A stretch of 40,229 bases of DNA from Streptomyces tateyamensis. GTDB taxonomy: Bacteria > Actinomycetota > Actinomycetes > Streptomycetales > Streptomycetaceae. Position 1 is the stretch's first letter. Every line of letters begins with the position of its first letter. The notes beneath the pieces were generated by a model that saw only the letters and a list, made by a program, of their open reading frames with translations, made no database searches and was not told the origin of the DNA. The stretch is from positions 519 to 40,747 of the forward strand of contig NZ_PYBW01000057.1 in NCBI RefSeq assembly GCF_003205575.1, read 5' to 3'. Positions 31,770-40,018 of this stretch are shown in pieces. A program made the position numbers and the translations under genes.

Positions 31770-32825
31770 ATGGACACGTCGATACCGTTCCAGATCCGGG
31801 CCCAGGGCGCCGCGGTGCGCGCCGCCTACGCCCTGCCGCGACCGCTGCGCCGCCTGCTGGCCGGCCCGCCGGTCCGGCTGGACGGCCAGCAGCTCGCGCT
31901 GGACGCCCAGTTGCTGCTGCGGCTGCAGCGGATCGGCGGCAACCACCTGGTCGACCCGCGCGGCGTGGCGGCCTCCCGGCGCTCCACCGACCTGGGCCGC
32001 CACCTGGTCAGCGGGCCGCCGATCGAGCCGGTGGCGACCCGGGAGGTGGTGATCCCGAGCAGCGGCGGCGAGCTGGCCGCCACCCTCTACACCCCCGCGG
32101 GCCTGGCCGCGCCCTCCGGCCTGCTGGTCTTCTTCCACGGCGGCGGCTGGGTGGTCGGCAGCCGGACCAGCCACGACAACACGGCCCGTTTCCTGGCCCG
32201 GCACGCGGGCGTCCGGGTGCTCTCGGTGGAGTACCGGCTGGCCCCCGAGCACGTCTTCCCGGCCGCCGTGGACGACGCGCTCGCCGCCTTCGACCACGCC
32301 CACAAGCACGCCGCCGAACTGGGCGCCGACCCGGCGCGGATCGCGGTCGGCGGGGACAGCGCGGGCGGCAACCTGGCCGCCGTCACGGCCCAGACCACCT
32401 GCCGGCGCGGCGGCCCGGCCCCGGCCTTCCAACTGCTCTTCTACCCGGCCACCGACGCCTCGGTGCGCCGCCGCTCGCGCGAGCTGTTCGCCGACGGCCT
32501 CTTCCTGACCAGCGCGCACATGGACTGGTTCGCCGACCACTACGCGCCGGCCGGGGTGGACCGCACCGACGTCCGGTTCTCGCCCCACCTGGCCGAGGAC
32601 CTGACCGGCCTGCCGCCGGCCTACGTGGCCACCGCCGGGTTCGACCCGCTGCGCGACGAGGGCGAGGCGTACGCCGCCCGGCTGGCCGAGGCCGGGGTGC
32701 CGGTCGCGCTCAGCCGCCAGCCGGACCTGATCCACGGGTACATCAACTTCCTGGGCATCGGCCACCGGTTCCGCGAGGCCACCGCGGAGGCGGCGGGCGC
32801 GCTGCGGATGGCACTGTCGGCCTGA
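31770..32825 (+). CDS. Alpha/beta hydrolase, hormone-sensitive-lipase (GDXG) family esterase
   Basis: A 351-aa cytosolic hydrolase starting at ATG 31770, preceded by GGAGAG. The oxyanion motif FFHGGGWVVGS is at about 120-130. The nucleophile serine lies in VGGDSAGGNLAA, the catalytic Asp in GFDPLRDEGEAYA and the His in DLIHGYINF. EYRLAPEHVFPAAVDD is the standard HSL-family stretch after strand 5. The first ~80 residues form the cap region. It hydrolyses short- to medium-chain esters; the physiological substrate is unknown. It ends with a strong terminator, so it is separate from the ArsR-hydrolase operon downstream. A palindrome of the TGACGG-N-CCGTCA type overlaps its stop codon. Confidence 0.92.
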   Translation: MDTSIPFQIRAQGAAVRAAYALPRPLRRLLAGPPVRLDGQQLALDAQLLLRLQRIGGNHLVDPRGVAASRRSTDLGRHLVSGPPIEPVATREVVIPSSGGELAATLYTPAGLAAPSGLLVFFHGGGWVVGSRTSHDNTARFLARHAGVRVLSVEYRLAPEHVFPAAVDDALAAFDHAHKHAAELGADPARIAVGGDSAGGNLAAVTAQTTCRRGGPAPAFQLLFYPATDASVRRRSRELFADGLFLTSAHMDWFADHYAPAGVDRTDVRFSPHLAEDLTGLPPAYVATAGFDPLRDEGEAYAARLAEAGVPVALSRQPDLIHGYINFLGIGHRFREATAEAAGALRMALSA

Positions 32826-32835
32826 CGGTCCGTCA
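32823..32835. repeat. Palindrome TGACGGTCCGTCA at the esterase stop codon
   Basis: It is near-identical to the palindrome at 14938-14952, and like that copy it includes the TGA stop codon of a gene. It abuts the terminator that follows. Confidence 0.55.
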
Positions 32836-32877
32836 ACGGGAGGGCGGGGGTGCGGAGGCACCCCCGCCCTCCCGTTT
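32836..32877 (+). terminator. Strong intrinsic terminator after the esterase gene
   Basis: An 18-bp perfect stem (ACGGGAGGGCGGGGGTGC and its complement) with GGAG loop is followed by TTT. It begins 11 bp after the stop codon. Confidence 0.92.
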
Positions 32878-32884
32878 CCGCAAA

Positions 32885-32929
32885 AGCCAAAGAAAGCGTT
32901 GACATACCCAGAAGCCAAAGTAAGCTTTG
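32885..32929. promoter_or_regulatory. Tandem operator of the ArsR-family gene
   Basis: AGCCAAAGAAAGCGTTG (32885-32901) and AGCCAAAGTAAGCTTTG (32913-32929) agree at 15 of 17 positions, 28 bp apart. The second contains the inverted repeat CCAAAG-TAAG-CTTTGG. They overlap the -35 and -10 of the predicted promoter, so the ArsR protein probably autorepresses. Confidence 0.8.
32899..32926 (+). promoter_or_regulatory. Promoter of the ArsR / metallo-hydrolase operon
   Basis: TTGACA (32899-32904), a perfect -35, is followed after 16 bp by TAAGCT (32921-32926). The predicted transcription start falls at or within a base or two of the ATG at 32934, and no Shine-Dalgarno is present, so the message should be leaderless. 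Confidence 0.7.
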
Positions 32930-32933
32930 GCAC

Positions 32934-33584
32934 ATGGAGAACGCAGGAAGCGCGGACAGCACGGACAGCCCGGACGGCACCGGGAGCGCGGCGGACGCCC
33001 CGAGCACCGACCCCCGCGCGATCCGGGCCCTGGCCCACCCGCTCCGCCTGGACCTGCTCGAACTGCTCGTCATCCACGGCCCGCTGACCGCCGCCCAGTG
33101 CGGCCGCCGGCTGGACGTGCCGCAGGCCAACTGCTCCTTCCACCTGCGCCAGCTCGCCAAGTACGGCTACGTGACCGAGGCCGGCCCGGGCCGGGACCGC
33201 CGCGAGCGCCAGTGGCAGGTCACCGCCCGCCGCCCGCAGCTGCGCCTGACCGCCGCCGGGGACCAGCTGCTGCGCCGCCAGCTCGAACGCACCGTGCTGG
33301 AGCGCGAGGTGCGCGCCGTGCTGGACCACACCGACCAGGTGGCCCAGGAGGGCCCCGAGTGGCAGGCCGGGGCCGGCGTGCTCAGCGCCCTGGTCCTGCT
33401 CACTCCCGCCGAGGCCGCCGGACTGCGCGAGCGCTTCAAGGAGTTGCTCGCCCCTTACCTGGCCCGCACCGAGCAGGCCGAACAAAACGAGCGGGCCCCG
33501 TCCGCCGCGGACCGGCGGCACGTCCGGATCCTGCTCGCCGCCACCCCCACCCGACCCGCCACGCCCGAGGAGGGCTCCGCATGA
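32934..33584 (+). CDS. ArsR-family winged-helix regulator
   Basis: A 216-aa protein starting at ATG 32934. An acidic, Ser/Asp/Gly-rich N-terminus of about 25 residues precedes the winged helix: DPRAIRALAHPLRLDLLELL, LTAAQCGRRLDVPQANCSFH, LRQLAKYGYVTE and the basic wing GRDRRERQWQVT. The C-terminal half (about 95-205) is helical and longer than in minimal ArsR metal sensors, so metal sensing is not implied. The 3' end overlaps the downstream hydrolase gene by ATGA, so the two are translationally coupled. A tandem AGCCAAAG operator covers the promoter. It probably controls the hydrolase; the signal is unknown. Confidence 0.9.
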   Translation: MENAGSADSTDSPDGTGSAADAPSTDPRAIRALAHPLRLDLLELLVIHGPLTAAQCGRRLDVPQANCSFHLRQLAKYGYVTEAGPGRDRRERQWQVTARRPQLRLTAAGDQLLRRQLERTVLEREVRAVLDHTDQVAQEGPEWQAGAGVLSALVLLTPAEAAGLRERFKELLAPYLARTEQAEQNERAPSAADRRHVRILLAATPTRPATPEEGSA

Positions 33585-34525
33585 CCTCGATCGACTTCCA
33601 CACCGCCGCCCCCGTGCCGGGCTCGCTCGACGTCACCTGGTACCCCGGCCACCCGCACCTGGCACCGGGCCAGGGTCCGCTGCTCCAGGTCCACCGGTAC
33701 GAGGCGCACACGGTGATCCTGCGTCAGGACAAGACGGTCAACTACGAGGCCCCGTTCCTCTTCCTGCTCTTCGGCAACGAGCGCGCCCTGCTGCTCGACA
33801 CCGGCGCCACCGAGGAGGCCGAGCTGTTCCCGCTGCGCGCCACGGTGGACCAGCTGATCAGCGAGTGGCTGGTCGACCACCCGCGCGAGCGCTACGAGCT
33901 GGTGGTCGCCCACACCCACGGGCACGGCGACCACGTGGCCGCCGACGGCCAGTTCGCCGACCGCCCGGACACCCGGATCGTGGGACGCGAGGAGGAGGCG
34001 GTGCGGGAGTTCTTCGGGTTCGGGGAGAACTGGCCCGCCGGCGAGGTGGGCTTCGACCTCGGCGGCCGCGAGCTGCGGCTGATCGGCTCGCCGGGACACC
34101 ACGCGGCCTCGGTCACCGTCTACGACCCGTGGACCGGGCTACTGCTCACCGGCGACACCGTGCTGCCCGGCCGGCTCTACATCGCCGACACCGCGGCCTT
34201 CCTGGCCACCATGGACCGCCTCACCGCCTTCGCCGCGAGCCACCCCGTCACCCACGTGCTCGGCTGCCACGTCGAGATGACCGCCCGGCCCGGCCGCGAC
34301 TTCCCGATCGGCGCGCAGTACCAGCCCGGCGAACTCCCGCTCCAGCTGACCCCCGCCCACCTGACGGCGATCCGGGAGGCCGCCGCCGCCGTGGCCGACC
34401 GGCCGGGGGTCTACCCGCACCAGGACTTCGTGGTCTACAACCGCCCCACCGAGCGCGACATGCAGCGCCTGGTCCGGCGCGGCGAGCTCAACCGGGTCCT
34501 CACCGCGCAGCGCCCGGCCCTCTGA
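33581..34525 (+). CDS. Metallo-beta-lactamase-fold hydrolase
   Basis: A 314-aa protein starting at ATG 33581, overlapping the ArsR stop by 4 bp, with GAGGAGGG upstream. The metal-binding motif is AHTHGHGDHVAADGQF (HxHxDH form). Further ligands are the His in GSPGHHAASVTVYD, the Asp in LLTGDTVLPGRLY and the His of LGCHVEMT. LFLLFGNERALLLDTGAT is the usual leading strand pair. The fold hydrolyses esters, thioesters, lactones or phosphoesters with two metal ions; this sequence does not match the RNase, glyoxalase II or sulfur dioxygenase signatures clearly. There is no signal peptide. It is the only obvious partner of the ArsR regulator. No terminator recognised after it. Confidence 0.88.
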   Translation: MTSIDFHTAAPVPGSLDVTWYPGHPHLAPGQGPLLQVHRYEAHTVILRQDKTVNYEAPFLFLLFGNERALLLDTGATEEAELFPLRATVDQLISEWLVDHPRERYELVVAHTHGHGDHVAADGQFADRPDTRIVGREEEAVREFFGFGENWPAGEVGFDLGGRELRLIGSPGHHAASVTVYDPWTGLLLTGDTVLPGRLYIADTAAFLATMDRLTAFAASHPVTHVLGCHVEMTARPGRDFPIGAQYQPGELPLQLTPAHLTAIREAAAAVADRPGVYPHQDFVVYNRPTERDMQRLVRRGELNRVLTAQRPAL

Positions 34526-34574
34526 TCGCGACCCCGTCACCTCCGGTGCGGAATGATCGCTCCGAATCCCGCAT

Positions 34575-34680
34575 CTGACGGCACATCAGTTTATCGTGCG
34601 GCGTTCACCATTTCGACGCATTCCATTGACCCTGACAGTGAAATATCACATTGCAACGGCGCGGACCTCCTCGCGTCGTC
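34575..34680. promoter_or_regulatory. AT-rich promoter region of the small secreted protein gene
   Basis: About 100 bp here are far richer in A/T than the rest of the window (for example TTTATCG, ATTTCGACG, GAAATATCACATTGC). TTGACC at about 34626 could be a -35, but no -10 at proper spacing is convincing. A partial palindrome, CTGACGGCACATCAG, lies at 34575-34589. The composition suggests a strongly regulated or xenogeneic-silencer-bound promoter. Confidence 0.4.
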
Positions 34681-34737
34681 GCAGGTCCGACGTACCAAGG
34701 CACACCACATGCCGATCACTTCAGGGAGAACCGACTC

Positions 34738-35187
34738 ATGACCCGCTCGCTCCTGCTCGCCGCCGGCTCCGCCGCGCTCGCCCTGCTCGGCGCCGCCCCG
34801 GCGACCGCCGTTGCCGCGCCTGCCGACCCCGCGCCCGTCACCACGTGTGGGTACGGCGGCCTGCAGTCGGGGCTGTGGACCAAGGTCTGCGGCACGGTCT
34901 ACGGCGGTACTGTCACGCTGACCGGCCAGATCAGCCTGGCCGGGCCGCCCAGCCCGGGCAGCCCGGCCCCGCAGCCGCAGCAGCTCTCCACCACGCTGAC
35001 CGCCTACCAGGGCACCCAGCAGCTGGGCCAGGCGCAGCAGGGTGTCGTCTTCACCGCCAGCACGGTGCAGACCAACCCGCTCACCGTGAACGCCTCCTGC
35101 GGCAGCACGGTGCACGCCGTCTTCAGCGTCTCGTCCTACCCCTGGTACAACACCCCCGTCACGGTGGACCTGCCCACCACCTGCTGA
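34738..35187 (+). CDS. Small secreted protein of unknown function
   Basis: A 149-aa protein starting at ATG 34738; AGGGAG at 34723-34728 supports the start, although the frame is open further 5'. A Sec signal peptide of about 27 aa ends AVAAPA. The mature part of about 120 aa has four cysteines (TTCGYGG, TKVCGTV, NASCGST, PTTC at the end) that could form two disulfides, and a predicted all-beta character with a Pro/Gln-rich loop (GPPSPGSPAPQPQQ). I do not recognise the family; such small beta proteins are abundant in the Streptomyces secretome. It stands alone between an AT-rich promoter and a terminator. Confidence 0.8.
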   Translation: MTRSLLLAAGSAALALLGAAPATAVAAPADPAPVTTCGYGGLQSGLWTKVCGTVYGGTVTLTGQISLAGPPSPGSPAPQPQQLSTTLTAYQGTQQLGQAQQGVVFTASTVQTNPLTVNASCGSTVHAVFSVSSYPWYNTPVTVDLPTTC

Positions 35188-35203
35188 CCTCCGCCCGGTC
35201 CCT

Positions 35204-35231
35204 GGTCCCCCGCCCAGCGCGGCGGGGGACC
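35204..35231 (+). terminator. Hairpin terminator after the small secreted protein gene
   Basis: GGTCCCCCGCC / GGCGGGGGACC form a perfect 11-bp stem with a 6-nt loop, 17 bp after the stop codon. Confidence 0.85.
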
Positions 35232-35351
35232 CGGCCCCGGGGCGGCCCGCGCCGCCCCGCCCAGCTGCCCCCCGTTCGCTCACACAGAGTGGCAGCCGAG
35301 CCAAGATCACGGGAGAATTGAGGCGACACTTCCGCACAGGAGGGCTCGCCG

Positions 35352-37766
35352 ATGTCCGGCTCGGACAGCTTCGACCGCCAGGCCGCGGCCCTCCCGTTCG
35401 ATCTGCTGCCCACCGCCGGCGCGGTGCTGGACGAGCACGGGACGGTGGTCGGCTGGTCCGACGCCGCCGCCGCGCTGCTGGGCCGCCCTCCGGCGGAGGT
35501 GCTGGGCCGCCCGGCCACCGAGCTGCTGGCCCCCGACGAACGGCTGGACCCGGGCTGGAGCGCGCTCGGCGCCGCGCCCGCCGGGGTGCTGAGGGTCGGC
35601 CGCGCGGACGGGACCGTGCTCACGCTGGGTGTCCAGGCCGCCCGGTTCACCGACCTCTCCGGCCGGCCGCGCTGGCAGCTGGCCGCGCTCGACCTGGCCG
35701 CCACCCCCTGGTGGGGCGCCAGCTACTCGGTGCTCTCCCGCTTCCTGGCCCACTCCCCGTACGGCATCGCGGTGCTCGACACCGACCTGCGCTACCTGTG
35801 GCTCAACGAGACCCTGGAGCAGATGGCCGGGCTCGACCTGCCCGCCCGGTTCGGGCGGCGGATGTCCGAGGTGCTGCCCGACGTCGCGCCCGAGGCGATC
35901 GAGGCCCAGATGCGCCAGGTGCTGGCCACCGGCGTCCCGGTGCGCGGCTTCGAGTACCTGGGCCGGCTGCCCGCCGACCCCGAGCACGAGCGGGCCTACT
36001 CCACCTCCTTCCTGCGCCTGGACGACGGCGCCGGGCGGGTGCTGGGCATCTGCTACATGGCGGTGGACATCACCGACCGCTGGCGCTCGCGCCAACGCCT
36101 GGCCCTGCTCACCGACTCCGGCGCGCGGATCGGCACCACGCTGGACTTCACCACCACCGCCGAGGAACTCCTCTCGGTCGCGGTCCCCCGGCTGGCCGAC
36201 TTCGCCACCGTGGACCTGCTGGAACCGGTGCTGCGCGGCGAGGAGCCGACGCTGGTCCCGGGCGGGCGGCCGCCGCTGCGCCGGATGGCCCACCTGTCGG
36301 TGCGTCCGGGCAGCCCCGAGGTGGTCACCGCCCCCGGCGAGGCGCCCGAGTACGCGGCGAGCTCGCCGATGGTGCGCTGCCTGTGGGAGGGCTCGGCGGT
36401 GCTGCACGTACCGTCCGACCCGCGCTCGCAGAACTGGCTGGCCGAGGACCCCCGCCGCCGCGAGACCCTGGAGCGGCTGAGGCTGCACTCGCTGATGGCG
36501 GTGCCGCTGCGGGCCCGCGGCGTGGTGCAGGGGGTGGTGGTCTTCGTCCGCTCGGCGGGCTCCGACCCGTTCGAGCCGGAGGACCTCTCGCTCGCCGAGG
36601 AGCTGGTCTCCCGGGCCGCGGTCTGCCTGGACAACGCCCGGCGCTACACCCGCGAGCACGACACCGCGCTCACCCTGCAGCGCAGCCTGCTGCCCCGGGC
36701 GCTGCCGGTCACCCGGGCGCTGGAGGTGGCGCACCGCTACCTGCCCGGCTCCTCGCGCGGCGGCGTGGGCGGCGACTGGTTCGACGTGATCCCGCTCTCC
36801 GGTGCCCGGGTGGCGCTGGTGGTCGGCGACGTGGCCGGGCACGGGATCAACGCGGCCGCGGCGATGGGCCGGCTGCGCACCGCGGTGCACACCCTGGCGG
36901 ACATGGACCTGCCGCCGGACGAACTGCTGGCCCACCTGGACGACCTGGTGCTGCGGCTGATGGACGAGGAGTCCCGGATCGGCGCCCCGGGGGCGGACCA
37001 GCCGCACAGCGCCAAGTGCCTGTACGCGGTGTACGACCCGGCCAACCGGCACTGCGTGATGGCCAGGGCCGGGCACGTGCCGCCCGCGCTGCGCACCCCG
37101 GACGGGCAGGTCTCGTTCCTGGACGTGCCGCTCGGCCCGCCGTTGGGGGTCGGCTCGCTGCCGTTCGAGGCCGCCGAGTTCGAGCTCCCGGAGGGCAGCG
37201 TGCTGGCGCTCTACACGGACGGGCTGCTCGGGCACGCCACCCGGGACCCGGACCTGGCGGCCGAGCGGCTGCACCGGGCGCTGGCCACCGCGCGGCCCGG
37301 CCTGGAGGACGCCTGTGAGGACCTGCTGGGCGCGATGACCCCGGAGCGGCGCGAGGACGACATCGCGCTGCTGCTGGCCCGCACCCGCGCGCTGGCCCCG
37401 CAGGCGGTCGTCACCTGGGAGCTGCCCGCCGACCCGGCCGTGGTGGCCGACGCGCGGGCCCGGGTGGCCGCCACGCTGGCGGGGTGGGGGCTGGCGGAAC
37501 TGGTCTTCACCACCGAACTGATCGTCAGCGAGCTGGTCACCAACGCGATCCGGTACGGCGCTCCGCCGCTGACCCTGCGGCTGATCCACCACACCTCGCT
37601 CAGCTGCGAGGTCTCGGACGCCTCCAACACCTCGCCCCGGCTGCGCCACGCCCGCACCACCGACGAGGGCGGCCGCGGCCTCTACCTGGTCGCCCAGCTC
37701 TCCCGGCGCTGGGGCACCCGCTACACCGACACCGGCAAGATCATCTGGGCCGAGCAGAACCTCTGA
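35352..37766 (+). CDS. Multi-domain SpoIIE-type PP2C phosphatase (PAS-PAS-GAF-PP2C-HATPase)
   Basis: An 804-aa cytosolic protein starting at ATG 35352, with AGGAGGG 7 nt upstream. Two PAS domains come first (about 15-115 and 125-250; the second has SPYGIAVLDTDLRYLWLNETL). A GAF domain follows (about 255-435: LRLHSLMAVPLRARGVVQGVV). The SpoIIE/PP2C domain (about 445-675) has RSLLPRALP, GGVGGDWFDVI, GDVAGHG and LALYTDGLL, with metal-binding Asp residues retained. The C-terminal HATPase domain (about 680-804) has ELIVSELVTNAIRYG and EGGRGLYLVAQL, as in anti-sigma factor kinases. Streptomyces carries many such proteins; they combine phosphatase and kinase control of anti-sigma antagonists in stress and development. 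Its partners are not encoded nearby. Confidence 0.93.
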   Translation: MSGSDSFDRQAAALPFDLLPTAGAVLDEHGTVVGWSDAAAALLGRPPAEVLGRPATELLAPDERLDPGWSALGAAPAGVLRVGRADGTVLTLGVQAARFTDLSGRPRWQLAALDLAATPWWGASYSVLSRFLAHSPYGIAVLDTDLRYLWLNETLEQMAGLDLPARFGRRMSEVLPDVAPEAIEAQMRQVLATGVPVRGFEYLGRLPADPEHERAYSTSFLRLDDGAGRVLGICYMAVDITDRWRSRQRLALLTDSGARIGTTLDFTTTAEELLSVAVPRLADFATVDLLEPVLRGEEPTLVPGGRPPLRRMAHLSVRPGSPEVVTAPGEAPEYAASSPMVRCLWEGSAVLHVPSDPRSQNWLAEDPRRRETLERLRLHSLMAVPLRARGVVQGVVVFVRSAGSDPFEPEDLSLAEELVSRAAVCLDNARRYTREHDTALTLQRSLLPRALPVTRALEVAHRYLPGSSRGGVGGDWFDVIPLSGARVALVVGDVAGHGINAAAAMGRLRTAVHTLADMDLPPDELLAHLDDLVLRLMDEESRIGAPGADQPHSAKCLYAVYDPANRHCVMARAGHVPPALRTPDGQVSFLDVPLGPPLGVGSLPFEAAEFELPEGSVLALYTDGLLGHATRDPDLAAERLHRALATARPGLEDACEDLLGAMTPERREDDIALLLARTRALAPQAVVTWELPADPAVVADARARVAATLAGWGLAELVFTTELIVSELVTNAIRYGAPPLTLRLIHHTSLSCEVSDASNTSPRLRHARTTDEGGRGLYLVAQLSRRWGTRYTDTGKIIWAEQNL

Positions 37767-37883
37767 CCCGCCGCCCCGGCCCCCCGGGCTGGCCCGCGGG
37801 CCTGAGCCACGACCGCCGGCTCGGGCCCGACCCGCTGCCCCATCCGTTCGACCGGCCCGCAGCCCCGGCGCCCTGCCGCGCAG

Positions 37884-38543
37884 TCAGCCCTGAGCCACCG
37901 GCTCCAGCAACGCCCGCACCGTCGCCAGGACGAACTGCTCGTCCTGCTCCACCCGCACCGCCGCCCGCACCTGCTCCGCCCCGGCCAGTTCCTCGCCACC
38001 GTCGAAGAAGAGGGTCAGGAACGCCCGGTGGAAGCAGGCCCCGATCAGCAGCATGGCCAGCGCCGCCGGATCCACCGCCGCCGAGATCCGCCCGAGCGCC
38101 TGCTCCGCGCGCAGGTACTCGGCCAGGTGTGCCGAGGGCATGTGCGGCCCGGCCACCGCCAGGTCCAGCTTGGCCCGGTGCGCGGCCAGCAGGTCGGCGC
38201 TGGCCGCGACGGCACCCGCCATCGGGAAGGCCCGCCGGTAGAACGGCACCGCTGCCCGGGCCACCTCCGTCAGGTGCGCGGCCACCGTCGAACTCCCCGC
38301 CTGGGCCGGCAGCTCGGCCAGCATCTCGGCGAACGGGGGCAGCCGCTCGTGCAGCACCCGGACGAAGATCTCCTCCTTGTCCCGGAAGTGCTTGTAGAGG
38401 GTCGCCTCCGAGCAGCCCGCCTCCCGGGCGATCTCCTTGGTGGTGGTCCGGGTGATGCCGATCGAGCTCATCAGCCGGGCCGCCGCGTCGAGGATCCGCG
38501 CCTGGGTGAGCGCGCCGCCGGTCAGAGGTGGGTTCGCAGCCAT
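37884..38543 (-). CDS. TetR-family regulator immediately downstream of a group II intron
   Basis: A 219-aa protein starting at ATG 38543. The helix-turn-helix (about 12-60) begins LTQARILDAAARLMSSIGI and ends CSEATLYKHFRDKEEIFV, a textbook TetR domain. The C-terminal domain is helical, with FYRRAFPMAGAVAASADLLA and LLIGACFHRAFLTLFFDGG, common to a group of actinomycete TetR proteins. There is no good ribosome binding site before the ATG, and the intron domain VI hairpin ends within a few bases of it. The native leader must come from beyond the intron and be rejoined by splicing, unless a promoter in the intron is used. The convergent SpoIIE gene ends 117 bp away without a clear terminator. 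Confidence 0.88.
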   Translation of the reverse strand: MAANPPLTGGALTQARILDAAARLMSSIGITRTTTKEIAREAGCSEATLYKHFRDKEEIFVRVLHERLPPFAEMLAELPAQAGSSTVAAHLTEVARAAVPFYRRAFPMAGAVAASADLLAAHRAKLDLAVAGPHMPSAHLAEYLRAEQALGRISAAVDPAALAMLLIGACFHRAFLTLFFDGGEELAGAEQVRAAVRVEQDEQFVLATVRALLEPVAQG

Positions 38544-38595
38544 TGGTAGTCAGGGGCGCGGTGTCCTTGCGGACCCGTTTCCCCATTCCCCTTTC

Positions 38596-38628
38596 AATCC
38601 GTGCGTGCGGTTTTCCCGCACACGGCTT
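38596..38628 (-). ncRNA. Group II intron domain V
   Basis: The minus strand reads AAGCCGTGTGCGG, a GAAAA tetraloop region, then CCGCACGCACGGATT. This matches the bacterial domain V pattern (AGC catalytic triad, GNRA-type GAAA cap, bulge on the 3' side) and follows the maturase stop by 22 nt. Confidence 0.88.
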
Positions 38629-38650
38629 ACCGATGATCTTCTTGACTGGG

Positions 38651-40018
38651 TTACGCAGCCTTCGGATAGCGAATCGTGCCACGCAGACGGTGCAGGCCGT
38701 GCCCGTTGAACCACTCTTCCGTCCATACAGCAGTCTGCCCCGCACGCAGGTTACGCCCCCGCTTCTTCACCATCAGTCTACGGAGACGCCACGCTACATA
38801 CCGGTCTATCTGGATGAACTTCCGGGCGGCATTCCCGGTTCGGAAGTAGGCGCCCCAGCCGCGCAGGATCGGATTCAACTCCGCGATCACGTCACGGATA
38901 TCCGCCCCCGACCGGCGGCGGTCGGTCCGATCACGGACCTTGTCCCGGAGTCGCTTCATCGCCGCCTGCGAAGGCCATCGATGCAGGTAGAAACGCACCC
39001 TTCGGTACTTCTCCCACATCCGGCCCGAGAAGCGGGCTCTGAAGTGGCAGCCGAGGAAGTCGAGTCCTTCCCGGCCCTCTCTGAGGTCAACCACCTTCGT
39101 CTTGTCCGGGTGCAACTCCAGCCCCAGCCCGCCGAGGATCTCCCCGACCGCCACCAAGACCGCCTGAGCATTGGCCACCGACCGGCACAGGACGACACCA
39201 TCGTCCGCGTACCGCACCAGCTCACCAACACCACGCCGAGCAAGCTCGGTATCCAGAACGTGCAGGTAGATGTTGGCCAACAGGGGTGAAATCACCCCGC
39301 CCTGGGGAGTACCGGCGACCGTCCGCCGAACCTCCCCGTCCACCATCACACCCGCCTGGAGCCACAACCGCAGCAGCTTGAGCACCCGACGGTCCGACAC
39401 CCGCCGACCCACCTCCACGAGCAGTCGACCGTGGTCGATCTCGCCGAAGAAGTTGCGAATGTCGAACTCCACGACAACCCAGCGACCCTCGATGAAACCC
39501 GTCCGAAGACGCTCCATTGCCTGCGTCGCCGACCGCTTGGGCCGGTACCCGTACGAGGACGGCAGGAAATCCGCCTCGAACACCGGCTCCAAAACAATCT
39601 TCGCCGCCTGCTGGGCCACTCGGTCACGCACCGTGGGAATACCCAGCGGCCGCTTGCCACCCTGTGGTTTCGGGATATCCACACCCCTGGCCGGCGCGGG
39701 ACGATACGTACCTGAACGGAGAGCTTGCTGGAGTTCGCCGAGCAACCGCCGAACCCCATACTCCTTCTCCACGAACTCCAGGGTGACCCGATCCACCCCG
39801 GCGCTCCCACTGTTGGCCCGGACCCGCTCCCACGCCTCCCACAGGACGTCACCCCTGTGAATACGGTCGTACAGGGCATGGAAACGCCGCTCCGGAGACT
39901 GCTTGGCCGCAGCCCATAGCGCGCGTTGAAGTTGTCGCACTTTCAGAACGGACGCACGCCCATCCACTACAACGGGCAATTGCCCGCCGGGGTAGTTGAC
40001 CAGACTCTCTCCGGCCAT
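38651..40018 (-). CDS. ltrA: Group II intron-encoded reverse transcriptase/maturase
   Basis: A 455-aa protein from ATG 40018; the frame continues upstream as typical intron leader sequence. The reverse transcriptase domain has IPKPQGGKRPLGIPTVRDRV, SYGYRPKRSATQAM, VVEFDIRNFFGEIDHG, GTPQGGVISPLLANIYLHVLD and the catalytic YADD in LVRYADDGVVLC. Domain X (maturase) follows, with LNPILRGWGAYFRTGN. The protein ends RGTIRYPKAA with no HNH endonuclease domain, so insertion would rely on nicks or replication forks to prime. It promotes splicing and retrohoming of its own intron. All catalytic motifs are intact, so it looks recently active. Confidence 0.94.
   Translation of the reverse strand: MAGESLVNYPGGQLPVVVDGRASVLKVRQLQRALWAAAKQSPERRFHALYDRIHRGDVLWEAWERVRANSGSAGVDRVTLEFVEKEYGVRRLLGELQQALRSGTYRPAPARGVDIPKPQGGKRPLGIPTVRDRVAQQAAKIVLEPVFEADFLPSSYGYRPKRSATQAMERLRTGFIEGRWVVVEFDIRNFFGEIDHGRLLVEVGRRVSDRRVLKLLRLWLQAGVMVDGEVRRTVAGTPQGGVISPLLANIYLHVLDTELARRGVGELVRYADDGVVLCRSVANAQAVLVAVGEILGGLGLELHPDKTKVVDLREGREGLDFLGCHFRARFSGRMWEKYRRVRFYLHRWPSQAAMKRLRDKVRDRTDRRRSGADIRDVIAELNPILRGWGAYFRTGNAARKFIQIDRYVAWRLRRLMVKKRGRNLRAGQTAVWTEEWFNGHGLHRLRGTIRYPKAA

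Noticed and set aside
37789..37807. Possible terminator between the SpoIIE-type and TetR genes
   Set aside because: Only short imperfect GGCCC / GGGCC arms; not strong enough to annotate.
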